A DNA stretch of 64,000 bases, taken from Stenotrophomonas sp. UBA7346. Lineage in GTDB: Bacteria > Pseudomonadota > Gammaproteobacteria > Xanthomonadales > Xanthomonadaceae. A model generated the notes under the pieces. It was not told the origin of the DNA. It saw only the letters and a list, made by a program, of their open reading frames with translations, and made no database searches. How positions within the stretch are numbered: the first letter of the stretch is position 1; every line of letters starts with the position of its first letter. The position numbers were made by a program, and so were the translations under genes. This document shows positions 26,714 through 33,790 of this stretch, in pieces. The stretch lies in contig DKPB01000055.1 in the NCBI GenBank assembly GCA_002471015.1, forward strand, positions 67,061 to 131,060, in the 5' to 3' direction.

Positions 26714-28191
26714 ACAGATCAAGCACTGCAGTCACCACGTTGCGGCGCGCGGCGAACTGGATAAATGGTGTGCCGCGCTTTGAAGGGCCGCTGCACGACT
26801 CCATCGATCCGGCCACCTACCAGGTGATCGGCAACTATCCGGAGAACGGACTCAACGCGGCGATGGCGGGGGTGGCGGCGGCCTCCAAGGCGTTCATCAC
26901 CACACCGTGGGCACGCGACCATGAACTGCGCGCGCGGGTGCTGGAGCAGTTGGCGGCAGCGTTCGAACGCAACCGTGAGGGCCTGCTGGAGGTGCTGTCG
27001 CTGGAGAATGGCAAGATCAAACGTGAGGCCGCGTTCGAGCTGGACATGGTGCCCAGCAAGCTGCGCTACTACGGCGCGGCGGCATTGATGGAGGCGGGCA
27101 GGGCATTGCGTCCAAAGCCGGGCCGGTTGTCGATGATCCTGCGCCAGCCGATGGGCGTGGCGGCGGTGATCGCACCCTGGAACTCACCGGTAGTGCTTAC
27201 CATCCGCTCGCTGGCGCCGGCCTTGGCGGCGGGCTGCACCACGGTGATCAAGTTGCCCGCGCAGGTGGCGCAGACCGCCAGCATGATGGCCCGCATCATG
27301 GGGCAGGCCGAGGATCTGCCGCATGGCGTCATCAACCTGTTCTTCGAAAGTGGCGCTGATGGCTCGAGCTATCTGGTCAACACCTCGCATGTACCGGTGG
27401 TCAGTTTTACCGGTGCCACCCGCACCGGCCGCACCATCGCCGCCGCCGGCGCCAGCAACCTGAAGCGTTTTGGCATGGAGTTGGGTGGCAAGACGCCGAT
27501 GATCGTCTTCGATGACGCGGATCTGGGCCTGACCCTGCCGGTACTGGAAAAGTCCTTGACCGTGTTTGCCGGGCAGTTCTGCATGACGGGCTCGCGCCTG
27601 CTGGTGCAGGACGGCGTGTATGCGCAGGTACGCGACTCCATCGCCGAGCGCCTGCGACGGGTCAAGCTGGGCCCGGCCAGCGACCCCACCAGTGATATGG
27701 GGCCGTTGATCGACCGGGCCAATGTCGAGCGTGTCGAACTGATGGTGGAGACTGCGTTACGCGCTGGCGCCAAGGCTATCGTGCGCGGTGGCGCGATCAA
27801 ATATGGCGCGTTGGCAAAGGGCGCCTTCTTCCAGCCGGCGCTGCTGGAGGTGAGCGACAACCTGCTGGAGATCGTGCAGCAGGAGGTGTTCGGGCCAGTG
27901 CTGACCCTGCAGCGCTTCAGCGACGAAGCCGAGGCCGTACGCCTGGCCAACAGCACCGCCTACGGGTTGGCTGCAGGCGTATGGACCCGCGACCTGGACA
28001 AGGCGTTGCGGGTGGCCGAGGGGTTGGATGCCGGCTCCGTATGGGTGAACGACTGGGCACGGGTGTTCGATGGCACCGAGGAAGGCGGGTTCAAGCAATC
28101 CGGCCTTGGGCGCTTGAATGGGCTGGCGGCGCTTGAGGACTTCGTCGAGTACAAGCACATCGCCCTGCACCCCGGCTTGGCAGGCCCCTGA
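26710..28191 (+). CDS. NAD(P)-dependent aldehyde dehydrogenase
   Basis: 493 residues, soluble ALDH superfamily. The Rossmann/cofactor region has APWNSP (157-160 contains the catalytic-support Asn). The general base is E257 in MELGGKTP and the nucleophile C291 in GQFCMTGSR. The C-terminal motif is EVFGPVL. The start overlaps the previous gene as ATGA. It probably completes oxidation of the aldehyde made by the upstream GMC enzyme. Closest named relatives would be betaine- or aromatic-aldehyde dehydrogenases, but specificity is not readable. Confidence 0.93.
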   Translation: MNRSSTAVTTLRRAANWINGVPRFEGPLHDSIDPATYQVIGNYPENGLNAAMAGVAAASKAFITTPWARDHELRARVLEQLAAAFERNREGLLEVLSLENGKIKREAAFELDMVPSKLRYYGAAALMEAGRALRPKPGRLSMILRQPMGVAAVIAPWNSPVVLTIRSLAPALAAGCTTVIKLPAQVAQTASMMARIMGQAEDLPHGVINLFFESGADGSSYLVNTSHVPVVSFTGATRTGRTIAAAGASNLKRFGMELGGKTPMIVFDDADLGLTLPVLEKSLTVFAGQFCMTGSRLLVQDGVYAQVRDSIAERLRRVKLGPASDPTSDMGPLIDRANVERVELMVETALRAGAKAIVRGGAIKYGALAKGAFFQPALLEVSDNLLEIVQQEVFGPVLTLQRFSDEAEAVRLANSTAYGLAAGVWTRDLDKALRVAEGLDAGSVWVNDWARVFDGTEEGGFKQSGLGRLNGLAALEDFVEYKHIALHPGLAGP

Positions 28192-28246
28192 GCGCGGGGC
28201 GGGGTGTGGCAGCTTGGCGGGCGCAGTGCCCGCGCGGAGGTGCGGT

Positions 28247-29131
28247 GTGGTCACAGGGCAGGCAAATCTGTTGTTGGGTGCCTTGCAGGGCAATAAGCGG
28301 CCTGCACCGGGCGCGCGGCTGAACCACGCGCGCGGCTTGCTGGTGGAGGGGCACTTCCAGGCCACTGCGCTGGCCGCGCAGTACAGCATGGCCGGTGTGC
28401 TGGGCGGGTTGGAGCAGCCAGTGCTCGCGCGGCTTTCCAGCAGCGGCGCCGATCCCCAGATCGACCAGCGTAGCCCGGCAGCCGAACCACGCGGGCTTGC
28501 CCTGCGTATCGGCGCGCGTGCGGCCATGGTGCTGGTAGGGCACTCACTTGAGGGCTATCCCGCGCGTACGCCGGATGAGTTCCTGGCCTTCCTGCGGGCG
28601 ATGGCGGCGCCGCACCCATTGCTGCAGGCCCTGCCTGAAGCCGCGCAGCGCTTCGAGTACCTGCGGCAGGCGGCGCGCAGTGCCAGCTTCAGCGCGCTCA
28701 ACTACCACTTCCTGCACCCGTACCGGTTGACCGCAGCGGACGGGCATACGCGCATCGGCCGGCTGGTGCTGCGCACGCTCAAGCCACACCCGCAGCTGGG
28801 CCTGCCACCCACGGCGGATTACCTGGACCGCCGCCTGCGTGCCGAGCTGGCCAGGGAGCGGGTGGGCTTTGCACTGGTGTTCACCCAGGCCCCGGCCAAC
28901 CTGGACCCGGCCGACATCAGTCTGGCGTGGGATCCTGCCCTGCCATCGGTGGCCTTGGGGCACCTGTGGCTGGAGCGCGTGGCCCGGCAGCAGGCCGCGC
29001 AGCGCAAGCGCGTATTCGACCCCAGCCTGCTGCCGACCGGTATCGCCTTTGCCGGAGACCCCATGCTGCGCGCCCGGCTGGAGGCGTACCGGCTGGCGGC
29101 CGCGCAGCGAGTGGGGCAAGTGTGGGATTGA
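28247..29131 (+). CDS. Catalase-related heme peroxidase (SrpA-like)
   Basis: 294 residues from GTG 28247, which has GGAGG with a 6-base spacer. The distal-heme region LNHARGLLVEGHFQATALA carries the conserved His. The C-terminal DPMLRARLEAYRLAAAQR provides the R-x3-Y proximal tyrosine ligand of catalases. It lacks the leader peptide of exported SrpA proteins. Members of this family have peroxidase rather than strong catalase activity. It sits at the end of the GMC/ALDH operon, where H2O2 made by a flavin oxidase could be removed. Confidence 0.82.
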   Translation: MVTGQANLLLGALQGNKRPAPGARLNHARGLLVEGHFQATALAAQYSMAGVLGGLEQPVLARLSSSGADPQIDQRSPAAEPRGLALRIGARAAMVLVGHSLEGYPARTPDEFLAFLRAMAAPHPLLQALPEAAQRFEYLRQAARSASFSALNYHFLHPYRLTAADGHTRIGRLVLRTLKPHPQLGLPPTADYLDRRLRAELARERVGFALVFTQAPANLDPADISLAWDPALPSVALGHLWLERVARQQAAQRKRVFDPSLLPTGIAFAGDPMLRARLEAYRLAAAQRVGQVWD

Positions 29132-29251
29132 GGCTCGGGGCCCGGATGGGGGGCTGAGGTTAGAGCGTGCATTGGCTGCGCGTGCTGCAATCAGGGCCAG
29201 GCGGGCGCGGATTGACCGTCGCTGGCGGCTTCCATTACACTTCGCGGCCAC

Positions 29252-29327
29252 GCCGGAATAGCTCAGTTGGTAGAGCGGCGCATTCGTAATGCGTAGGTCG
29301 TAGGTTCGATTCCTATTTCCGGCACCA
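29252..29327 (+). tRNA. tRNA-Thr (anticodon CGT)
   Basis: 76 nt with encoded CCA. The acceptor stem is GCCGGAA / TTCCGGC, the D-loop AGCTCAGTTGGTAGAGC, and the T-arm GGTTCGATTCC. The anticodon loop TTCGTAA places CGT at 29285-29287, reading ACG codons. Confidence 0.97.
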
Positions 29328-29331
29328 GATC

Positions 29332-29355
29332 AGGCCCGCCTTGCGCGGGCCTTTT
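29332..29355 (+). terminator. Intrinsic terminator after tRNA-Thr
   Basis: Stem AGGCCCGC (29332-29339) pairs with GCGGGCCT (29345-29352) and is followed by TTTT-like bases. It lies four bases after the tRNA CCA end. Confidence 0.85.
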
Positions 29356-29592
29356 CTGTGGGCGGCATCCCGGATGGGGCAGGCGATCCTCGCGCTGGCT
29401 TCAGGGCAGCCATTCGGGGGTGCCGCCAGATTTGCGGGAGACATCATTCAAAATCCCTCTCATACAGGCTTTGAAGGCACCGGGCAGGGCAGGGGCCAAG
29501 CTGAGGGCCTGGCCGAGCCGGCTTGCTTGATTCAATGCGGCCGGCAGGTTCGCTGGCAAACCGATTCGACGAGTGCCGCTCGTGGCTTGGCA

Positions 29593-30035
29593 TCATGACG
29601 GCGCATTCATGACGCCTTTCTGTGCCAGCGGCAAATACCGGGACTCCAATGCTCCGGATACATGCTCGCCTCGATCGAACTCCAGGCGCACGGACTTTGC
29701 CTGTGGGTACTCTGCGTTCTCGGCAAAACTGACCAGCTACGCGCCGCCGGTATTGTTGGCCTGCTGGGCGAATGCCTGGTATCCGTCTTCCTTGGTGAAG
29801 TACTGGGCCTCGTTAAACGCTTCCGGTGGTAGACGCATGGCTGCCCAGAATCGTCTGCGCTCCACGTCTGCCCCGGACCGCAAGGCGCTTATGAATGCAA
29901 TGAAATTTCCTGTCACGGCTTCCACGGCGGTGTCGAGCGGTGCCCCGTGTGGCACGCGAGGGCTGTTCGAATCACTTCCTGACGTATGGACGGCTTGGCA
30001 GCGGTGCTCAACGACTTTGCAGCCGTGTAGTCCAT
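29593..30035 (-). pseudogene. Broken gene of about 145 codons beside the tRNA
   Basis: A plausible start at 30035 reads MDYTAAKSLSTAAKPSIRQE, then loses protein character. Between about 29960 and 30000 a second frame takes over (DTAVEAVTGNFIAFISALRS, RRRFWAAMRLPPEAFNEAQY, FTKEDGYQAFAQQANNTGGA). This reaches TAG at 29737, after which the same frame goes on with protein-like sequence (LVSFAENAEYPQAKSVRLEF, ESRYLPLAQKGVMNAPS) to TGA at 29593. One frameshift plus one nonsense codon is the simplest reading. It is the last gene of the cluster running from 32154. I do not recognise the family. The remaining gap to the tRNA, 29356-29592, shows nothing. Confidence 0.45.
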
Positions 30036-30086
30036 CACATGCTGCGAACACCAAGCATGCAAGCACATCAGGCTGCCCCGGTTCTG

Positions 30087-30638
30087 TTACTCGCGTGGTT
30101 TCGCCTGGCGGTATTGGCGCTTGTCCCCTGCATGCTGGCCGTTGGGGTCCACGTTCACGCATACCCGTCCCCCGCACAACACGGCGTCGGAGGCGTAGTA
30201 CGCCTGCAGCACCGGAATGGCGTCGTCATAGCGGTTGAGCGCTTCCTGCACCGACGCGAGCTCGCGTCGGTAATAGCCCATGACAGCCCAGCAGGCCAGA
30301 ATGGCGAGCAGGATCGTGCTGATACCCGTGGCCAGCCACAGCCAGGCGCTTCTGCTGGCGCGAGCAGTGGCTGCGGATATGTCGCGCTCATACTGTGCGG
30401 CAACCGGCCCCACTGCGCTCCTGGCATCCTCGGCGATCTGCGAGCTGGCGTTGCCGACAATGCCGCCCACCTTCTGATGAAGCTGGACAAGCTCGGTCTG
30501 CAGCGCCTGCATGCGTTGCTCGAAACTCGCCTGCATGCGCTCTTCGCGCTGTTCGAACTTGGCCATCAAGGCGGCCTGCAGTTTTACGGTGTTCTGCAGC
30601 GCGCTTAAAAGGTTGGTGAGTTCCGGATCGTTGGACAT
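30087..30638 (-). CDS. Coiled-coil single-pass membrane protein of unknown function
   Basis: 183 residues. Residues 1-95 are long heptad-like helices (FEQREERMQASFEQRMQALQ, TELVQLHQKVG). One membrane helix follows at about 98-120 (AWLWLATGISTILLAILACW). The C-terminal domain has another short helix and the pattern VLCGGRVCVNVDPN before a basic tail (KRQYRQAKPRE). A Cys-x4-Cys-V-x-VD tail ending in a basic YRxxKPR is seen in some mobilisation-associated membrane proteins, which is only a loose resemblance. AAGGA precedes the ATG. It lies 27 bases downstream of the putative effector gene. Confidence 0.6.
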   Translation of the reverse strand: MSNDPELTNLLSALQNTVKLQAALMAKFEQREERMQASFEQRMQALQTELVQLHQKVGGIVGNASSQIAEDARSAVGPVAAQYERDISAATARASRSAWLWLATGISTILLAILACWAVMGYYRRELASVQEALNRYDDAIPVLQAYYASDAVLCGGRVCVNVDPNGQHAGDKRQYRQAKPRE

Positions 30639-30665
30639 GGGTAATCCTTTACCAGTGGGGGCGCA

Positions 30666-31685
30666 TCAAGCACCCATGGCCGGGGCCTGCGGCTGCCTGG
30701 CTTGTTCCTGCTGCTGGTTGGCCAGTTGCCGATGTCCCTCTGCGGCAAACGCCTGGACCTGCTGTGATTGTGCAATCTGCGCCGCGGCTTGCGAGAGGCC
30801 TGCCTCGTCGTTGGCGAAAGTTGCGGCGGCCAGCTTGTCCAGCTCCGGGTCGCCGGTGCTGAACGCAGTCTGCGTAGGCTGCGCATCACGCGGCGGGTCG
30901 ATGCTGCTATGGAACGAACCGGACCCTGATCTGCTCTTTTCGTCGGGATCCAGCGGCACGGTGGCTTCGCCGGATTTCGGCGGCTGTATCTTGTGATCGT
31001 CGTTGTCGTGCCACTGCTTGCCGTCAAACCAGTAGCCGCTGCGATAGGAGCCGATACCGACATCCTGGTACAGGTTCTCGCCGAAGTTTGGTGCGGTGAC
31101 GGGCTTGCCGTCCTTGCCCAGGGGGAGCGCAGGTGTGACGTCGGCAGCCCTCAACAAGGTGCTGGCGACGCCGTTGCTGTTGTTGGCCAGGGGCGAGTAT
31201 TCGAGCTGGGCATCGTTGATCTGCTGGCCTGCCTTGAGCGCAGCTTGCAGCTTCTGCTCCAGCTGCGCATCGGTGCCTTGCCATACCGCGCGGTGTTCGT
31301 GGGTTTCGTTGGGGCGTGGCCAGTCCGGCGCGGTTTCGGTACGCACCAGCGGCTCACCATCCGCGCCCTTCACCAGCCTGGCATCCTCCAGGTTGGCACC
31401 TTCGCGCGGTATCGGTTGGAGCGAGCCATCGGCTTGCTTCTGGTAAACCGCCTGGTACGGGGGGACGTAGGGGCCGGCATCGACACGGATGTTTCCGTAA
31501 TTGTCCGATCCCAGCAACGTGCTGCCCGCCAGGTTACCGATGGCGCTGCCCTCGGGGTTGGCATCCGGGCCGCCACGCACCACAAACTGGCGGCCGTCGG
31601 AATGCTCGAAAAGCAGGTAGGCATGCCGTCGGTCGGCAGCGACGGGGCTGGTGCCCACGATGATCTTTGCATTGCCGTCCGGCAT
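30666..31685 (-). CDS. Putative secreted effector-like protein, unknown activity
   Basis: 339 residues without a signal peptide or membrane helix. The N-terminal part has HAYLLFEHSDGRQFVVRGGP and later LEYSPLANNSNGVASTLLRA, a pairing (His near an RGGP turn, then an NSN helix) that I associate loosely with papain-fold amidase/peptidase effectors. Residues about 230-280 are polar and low in complexity. The C-terminal 60 residues are Ala/Gln-rich (AAAQIAQSQQVQAFAAEGHR … QQQEQARQPQAPAMGA), as seen after the VirD4-recognition domain of Xanthomonadaceae type IV effectors, but I cannot find that domain's motifs. AGGAGG with a 5-base spacer lies inside the end of the upstream lipoprotein gene, so the two are tightly linked. 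Confidence 0.5.
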   Translation of the reverse strand: MPDGNAKIIVGTSPVAADRRHAYLLFEHSDGRQFVVRGGPDANPEGSAIGNLAGSTLLGSDNYGNIRVDAGPYVPPYQAVYQKQADGSLQPIPREGANLEDARLVKGADGEPLVRTETAPDWPRPNETHEHRAVWQGTDAQLEQKLQAALKAGQQINDAQLEYSPLANNSNGVASTLLRAADVTPALPLGKDGKPVTAPNFGENLYQDVGIGSYRSGYWFDGKQWHDNDDHKIQPPKSGEATVPLDPDEKSRSGSGSFHSSIDPPRDAQPTQTAFSTGDPELDKLAAATFANDEAGLSQAAAQIAQSQQVQAFAAEGHRQLANQQQEQARQPQAPAMGA

Positions 31686-31686
31686 C

Positions 31687-32154
31687 TCAGCCTCCTATGT
31701 CCCTGGGCGTGCGTGCAACCTGAACAGCGCTGACGCTGCTGCCGTCCCTGGAGTCGAGCGTGACAAACCAGTTGACCGGCGTGGGTGGGGCAGTGGTGCG
31801 CTGCGCGGGTGTGGACTCGACCGGCGTTGCGGTGATGCACAGGGTGGAAGATTGCAGGTCCTGCGCCGATGGCTCGGTCGGGTTGCAGGTAAAACCCTGC
31901 GCAGAAAGCGCGCGGGTTGCGTCTGCAAGTGATGCCCCGATCGGCGCCCACTGCACCAGTTGCGTTCTTGCATCCGCAGCCGACTGCTGGAAACGGAACG
32001 AGGGGGAGGGGGTGTCGACGTCACTCATGGCGGAACATCCTGTCGCTGTCAGCAGGGAAATCATCAGTACACCAAGCGGACCTGCCGCCTGCAGTAACCG
32101 GGGCGATGCGGGCGCCGGGGTTGCGGGTATCGATGGGAACTTACTGGGTCTCAT
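31687..32154 (-). CDS. Small lipoprotein, possible immunity partner
   Basis: 155 residues from ATG 32154, which has AGGAGAG 3-4 bases upstream; a GTG five codons earlier is less well placed. The N-terminus has a hydrophobic core (PLGVLMISLLTATGC) ending in a lipobox, Cys40. The mature part is about 115 residues with two further Cys (FTCNPTEP, STLCITAT) that may form a disulfide, and a C-terminal WFVTLDSRDGSS segment. It overlaps the ribosome-binding site of the next gene. Effector/immunity pairs of Xanthomonadaceae often use a periplasmic lipoprotein as immunity factor; that role is only inferred here. Confidence 0.6.
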   Translation of the reverse strand: MRPSKFPSIPATPAPASPRLLQAAGPLGVLMISLLTATGCSAMSDVDTPSPSFRFQQSAADARTQLVQWAPIGASLADATRALSAQGFTCNPTEPSAQDLQSSTLCITATPVESTPAQRTTAPPTPVNWFVTLDSRDGSSVSAVQVARTPRDIGG

Positions 32155-32506
32155 TGGCTCTCCTGGCACCGGACCAAGGCATGTGACATTTTCAGTCTCC
32201 TATATTCGATGTTATCTGCCGGTTCACCTCCATAAATGGTTTCTGCAGCCGCCCGGCAGCGTTTGCATTCCGTCCGGAGCGGGGACCTGCTATGTGGCGA
32301 AGTCACTGGAAGCGGACAGGTAGCGCCGCTGGGGAGATCCGTTGGGCAGATCCGGCGGCCTTGGTGGCGGAGATGTTGCCCGTTTGACGTGAAATGGCCG
32401 GCGTCAGCCGCGTATCAATGCGGGGTGAACGCGCTGATCTGGCCGCGGCACCTGCGCCGCCTGCCGCCGGTTGCGGTTCGGGCGAGCCTGCGACAGCGGG
32501 TCGCAG

Positions 32507-32525
32507 GTGCGACAACATGTCGCAC
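32507..32525. promoter_or_regulatory. Perfect dyad upstream of cyoABCD, candidate redox-regulator site
   Basis: GTGCGACA-ACA-TGTCGCAC is a perfect 8-3-8 inverted repeat 191 bases before cyoA. Its core GCGAC-N5-GTCGC resembles the RegR/RoxR/PrrA box (GNGRC-N5-GNCGC), a response-regulator site used for terminal oxidases in other proteobacteria. The rest of 32155-32716 holds no gene I can support. Confidence 0.5.
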
Positions 32526-32716
32526 ACCGGGGGGCGCTTTTGCTGCGCGAAATCATTGTCAATGGCTTTCTTAAGTGGTGTGTGAAGCCTAAAATCACGG
32601 GGCTGACCTGTAGCTCCCTGTTCAGCTGCCGCCGCCGGGCAATCCGGATGCGGCCTTCCGCGCCAGCGGTTGGCAGGGCTACAGGGGGCAGTACCCCACC
32701 GCAATTGGATCGACCG

Positions 32717-33790
32717 ATGATTCCGTTGAAAACTCTTGGGCGCTTGTTGCGCCCGGGCCTCATTGTCGCGATGGCCGTCCTGATGACGGGCTGCGACTGG
32801 GCCCTGTTTGACCCGAAGGGCCAGATCGCCCGGGATGAGCTCACGCTGCTGATCACCTGTACGGTGCTGATGCTGCTGGTGGTGATTCCGGTGATCATCA
32901 TGACGCTGGTGTTCGCGTGGAAGTACCGCGCTTCCAACACCAAGGCCCGTTACGAGCCCAACTGGTCTCACTCCACCGCCATCGAAGTGGTGGTCTGGTC
33001 GATCCCGTGCATGATCATCCTGGTCCTGGCGGTACTGACCTGGCGCTCTTCGCATGCGCTGGATCCGTACAAGCCGCTGGAATCCGATACCAAGCCGGTG
33101 GTGATCGAAGCGATCTCGCTGGACTGGAAGTGGCTGTTCGTCTACCCGGAAGAAAACATCGCCGTGGTCAACGAGCTGACCTTCCCGGTTGATGCGCCGC
33201 TGAACTTCAAGCTGACCGCCGATACCGTGATGAATGCGTTCTTCATCCCGCATCTGGGCAGCATGATCTACTCGATGGCCGGCATGGAAACCAAGCTGCA
33301 CCTGATCGCCAACGAGGCAGGCAGTTATGAAGGCCGTTCCTCGCATTACAGCGGTGCCGGCTTCAGCAAGATGCACTTCACCGCCCATGCGGTGAGCAAC
33401 GAGGAATACCAGGCCTGGTTGGCCAAGGTGCGCGGCGATGCCAAGGTCATGGACCAGAAGGCATTCACCGAACTGAGCGCCGAGCGCAACCATGACTGGC
33501 ACCCGGTGACCTATTACGGCAGCACCGAAGCCGGTCTGTTCGACGCGATCATGGCCAAGCATGCCGGTGAGAACCACCACTACGGCATGAAGCACGACGG
33601 CAAGGCGATGTCCCACGAGGGCATGGACCCGGCCGCGATGGGCCATGAAGGCATGGATCACGCAGCCATGGGCCACGAAGGCCATGACGCCGCTGCTCCT
33701 GCTGCCGCCGAGGCTGACGGCCACGCCGGTCACACTGCAAACGAGCAGCCCGAAGCCGCACATGCCGGCCACGGCCCCTCGGGAGAATGA
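32717..33790 (+). CDS. cyoA: Cytochrome bo3 ubiquinol oxidase subunit II
   Basis: 357 residues from ATG 32717. Lipoprotein signal VAMAVLMTGCDWALFDPKGQ, then two TM helices and the periplasmic cupredoxin domain. The copper-A ligands of cytochrome c oxidases are absent: the loop reads NEAGSYEGRSSHYSGAGF, as in quinol oxidases, so electrons come from ubiquinol. The last 70 or so residues form an unusual His/Met-rich tail (HHYGMKHDGKAMSHEGM, then MGHEGMDHAAMGHEGHD and HAGH repeats) that E. coli CyoA lacks. It starts the cyo operon and overlaps cyoB as ATGA. Confidence 0.94.
   Translation: MIPLKTLGRLLRPGLIVAMAVLMTGCDWALFDPKGQIARDELTLLITCTVLMLLVVIPVIIMTLVFAWKYRASNTKARYEPNWSHSTAIEVVVWSIPCMIILVLAVLTWRSSHALDPYKPLESDTKPVVIEAISLDWKWLFVYPEENIAVVNELTFPVDAPLNFKLTADTVMNAFFIPHLGSMIYSMAGMETKLHLIANEAGSYEGRSSHYSGAGFSKMHFTAHAVSNEEYQAWLAKVRGDAKVMDQKAFTELSAERNHDWHPVTYYGSTEAGLFDAIMAKHAGENHHYGMKHDGKAMSHEGMDPAAMGHEGMDHAAMGHEGHDAAAPAAAEADGHAGHTANEQPEAAHAGHGPSGE

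Noticed and set aside
28118..28246. Longer N-terminus for the catalase-like protein
   Set aside because: The extension overlaps the end of the aldehyde dehydrogenase gene in another frame and is low in complexity; GTG 28247 has a good ribosome-binding site.
30666..31685. Claim that the 339-residue protein is a VirD4-dependent type IV effector (XVIPCD)
   Set aside because: Only the Gln-rich tail fits; I could not find the conserved domain motifs, so it stays an effector-like unknown.
32717..33790. Reading subunit II as cytochrome c oxidase CoxB
   Set aside because: The copper-A cysteine/histidine ligands are missing and the loop matches quinol oxidases.
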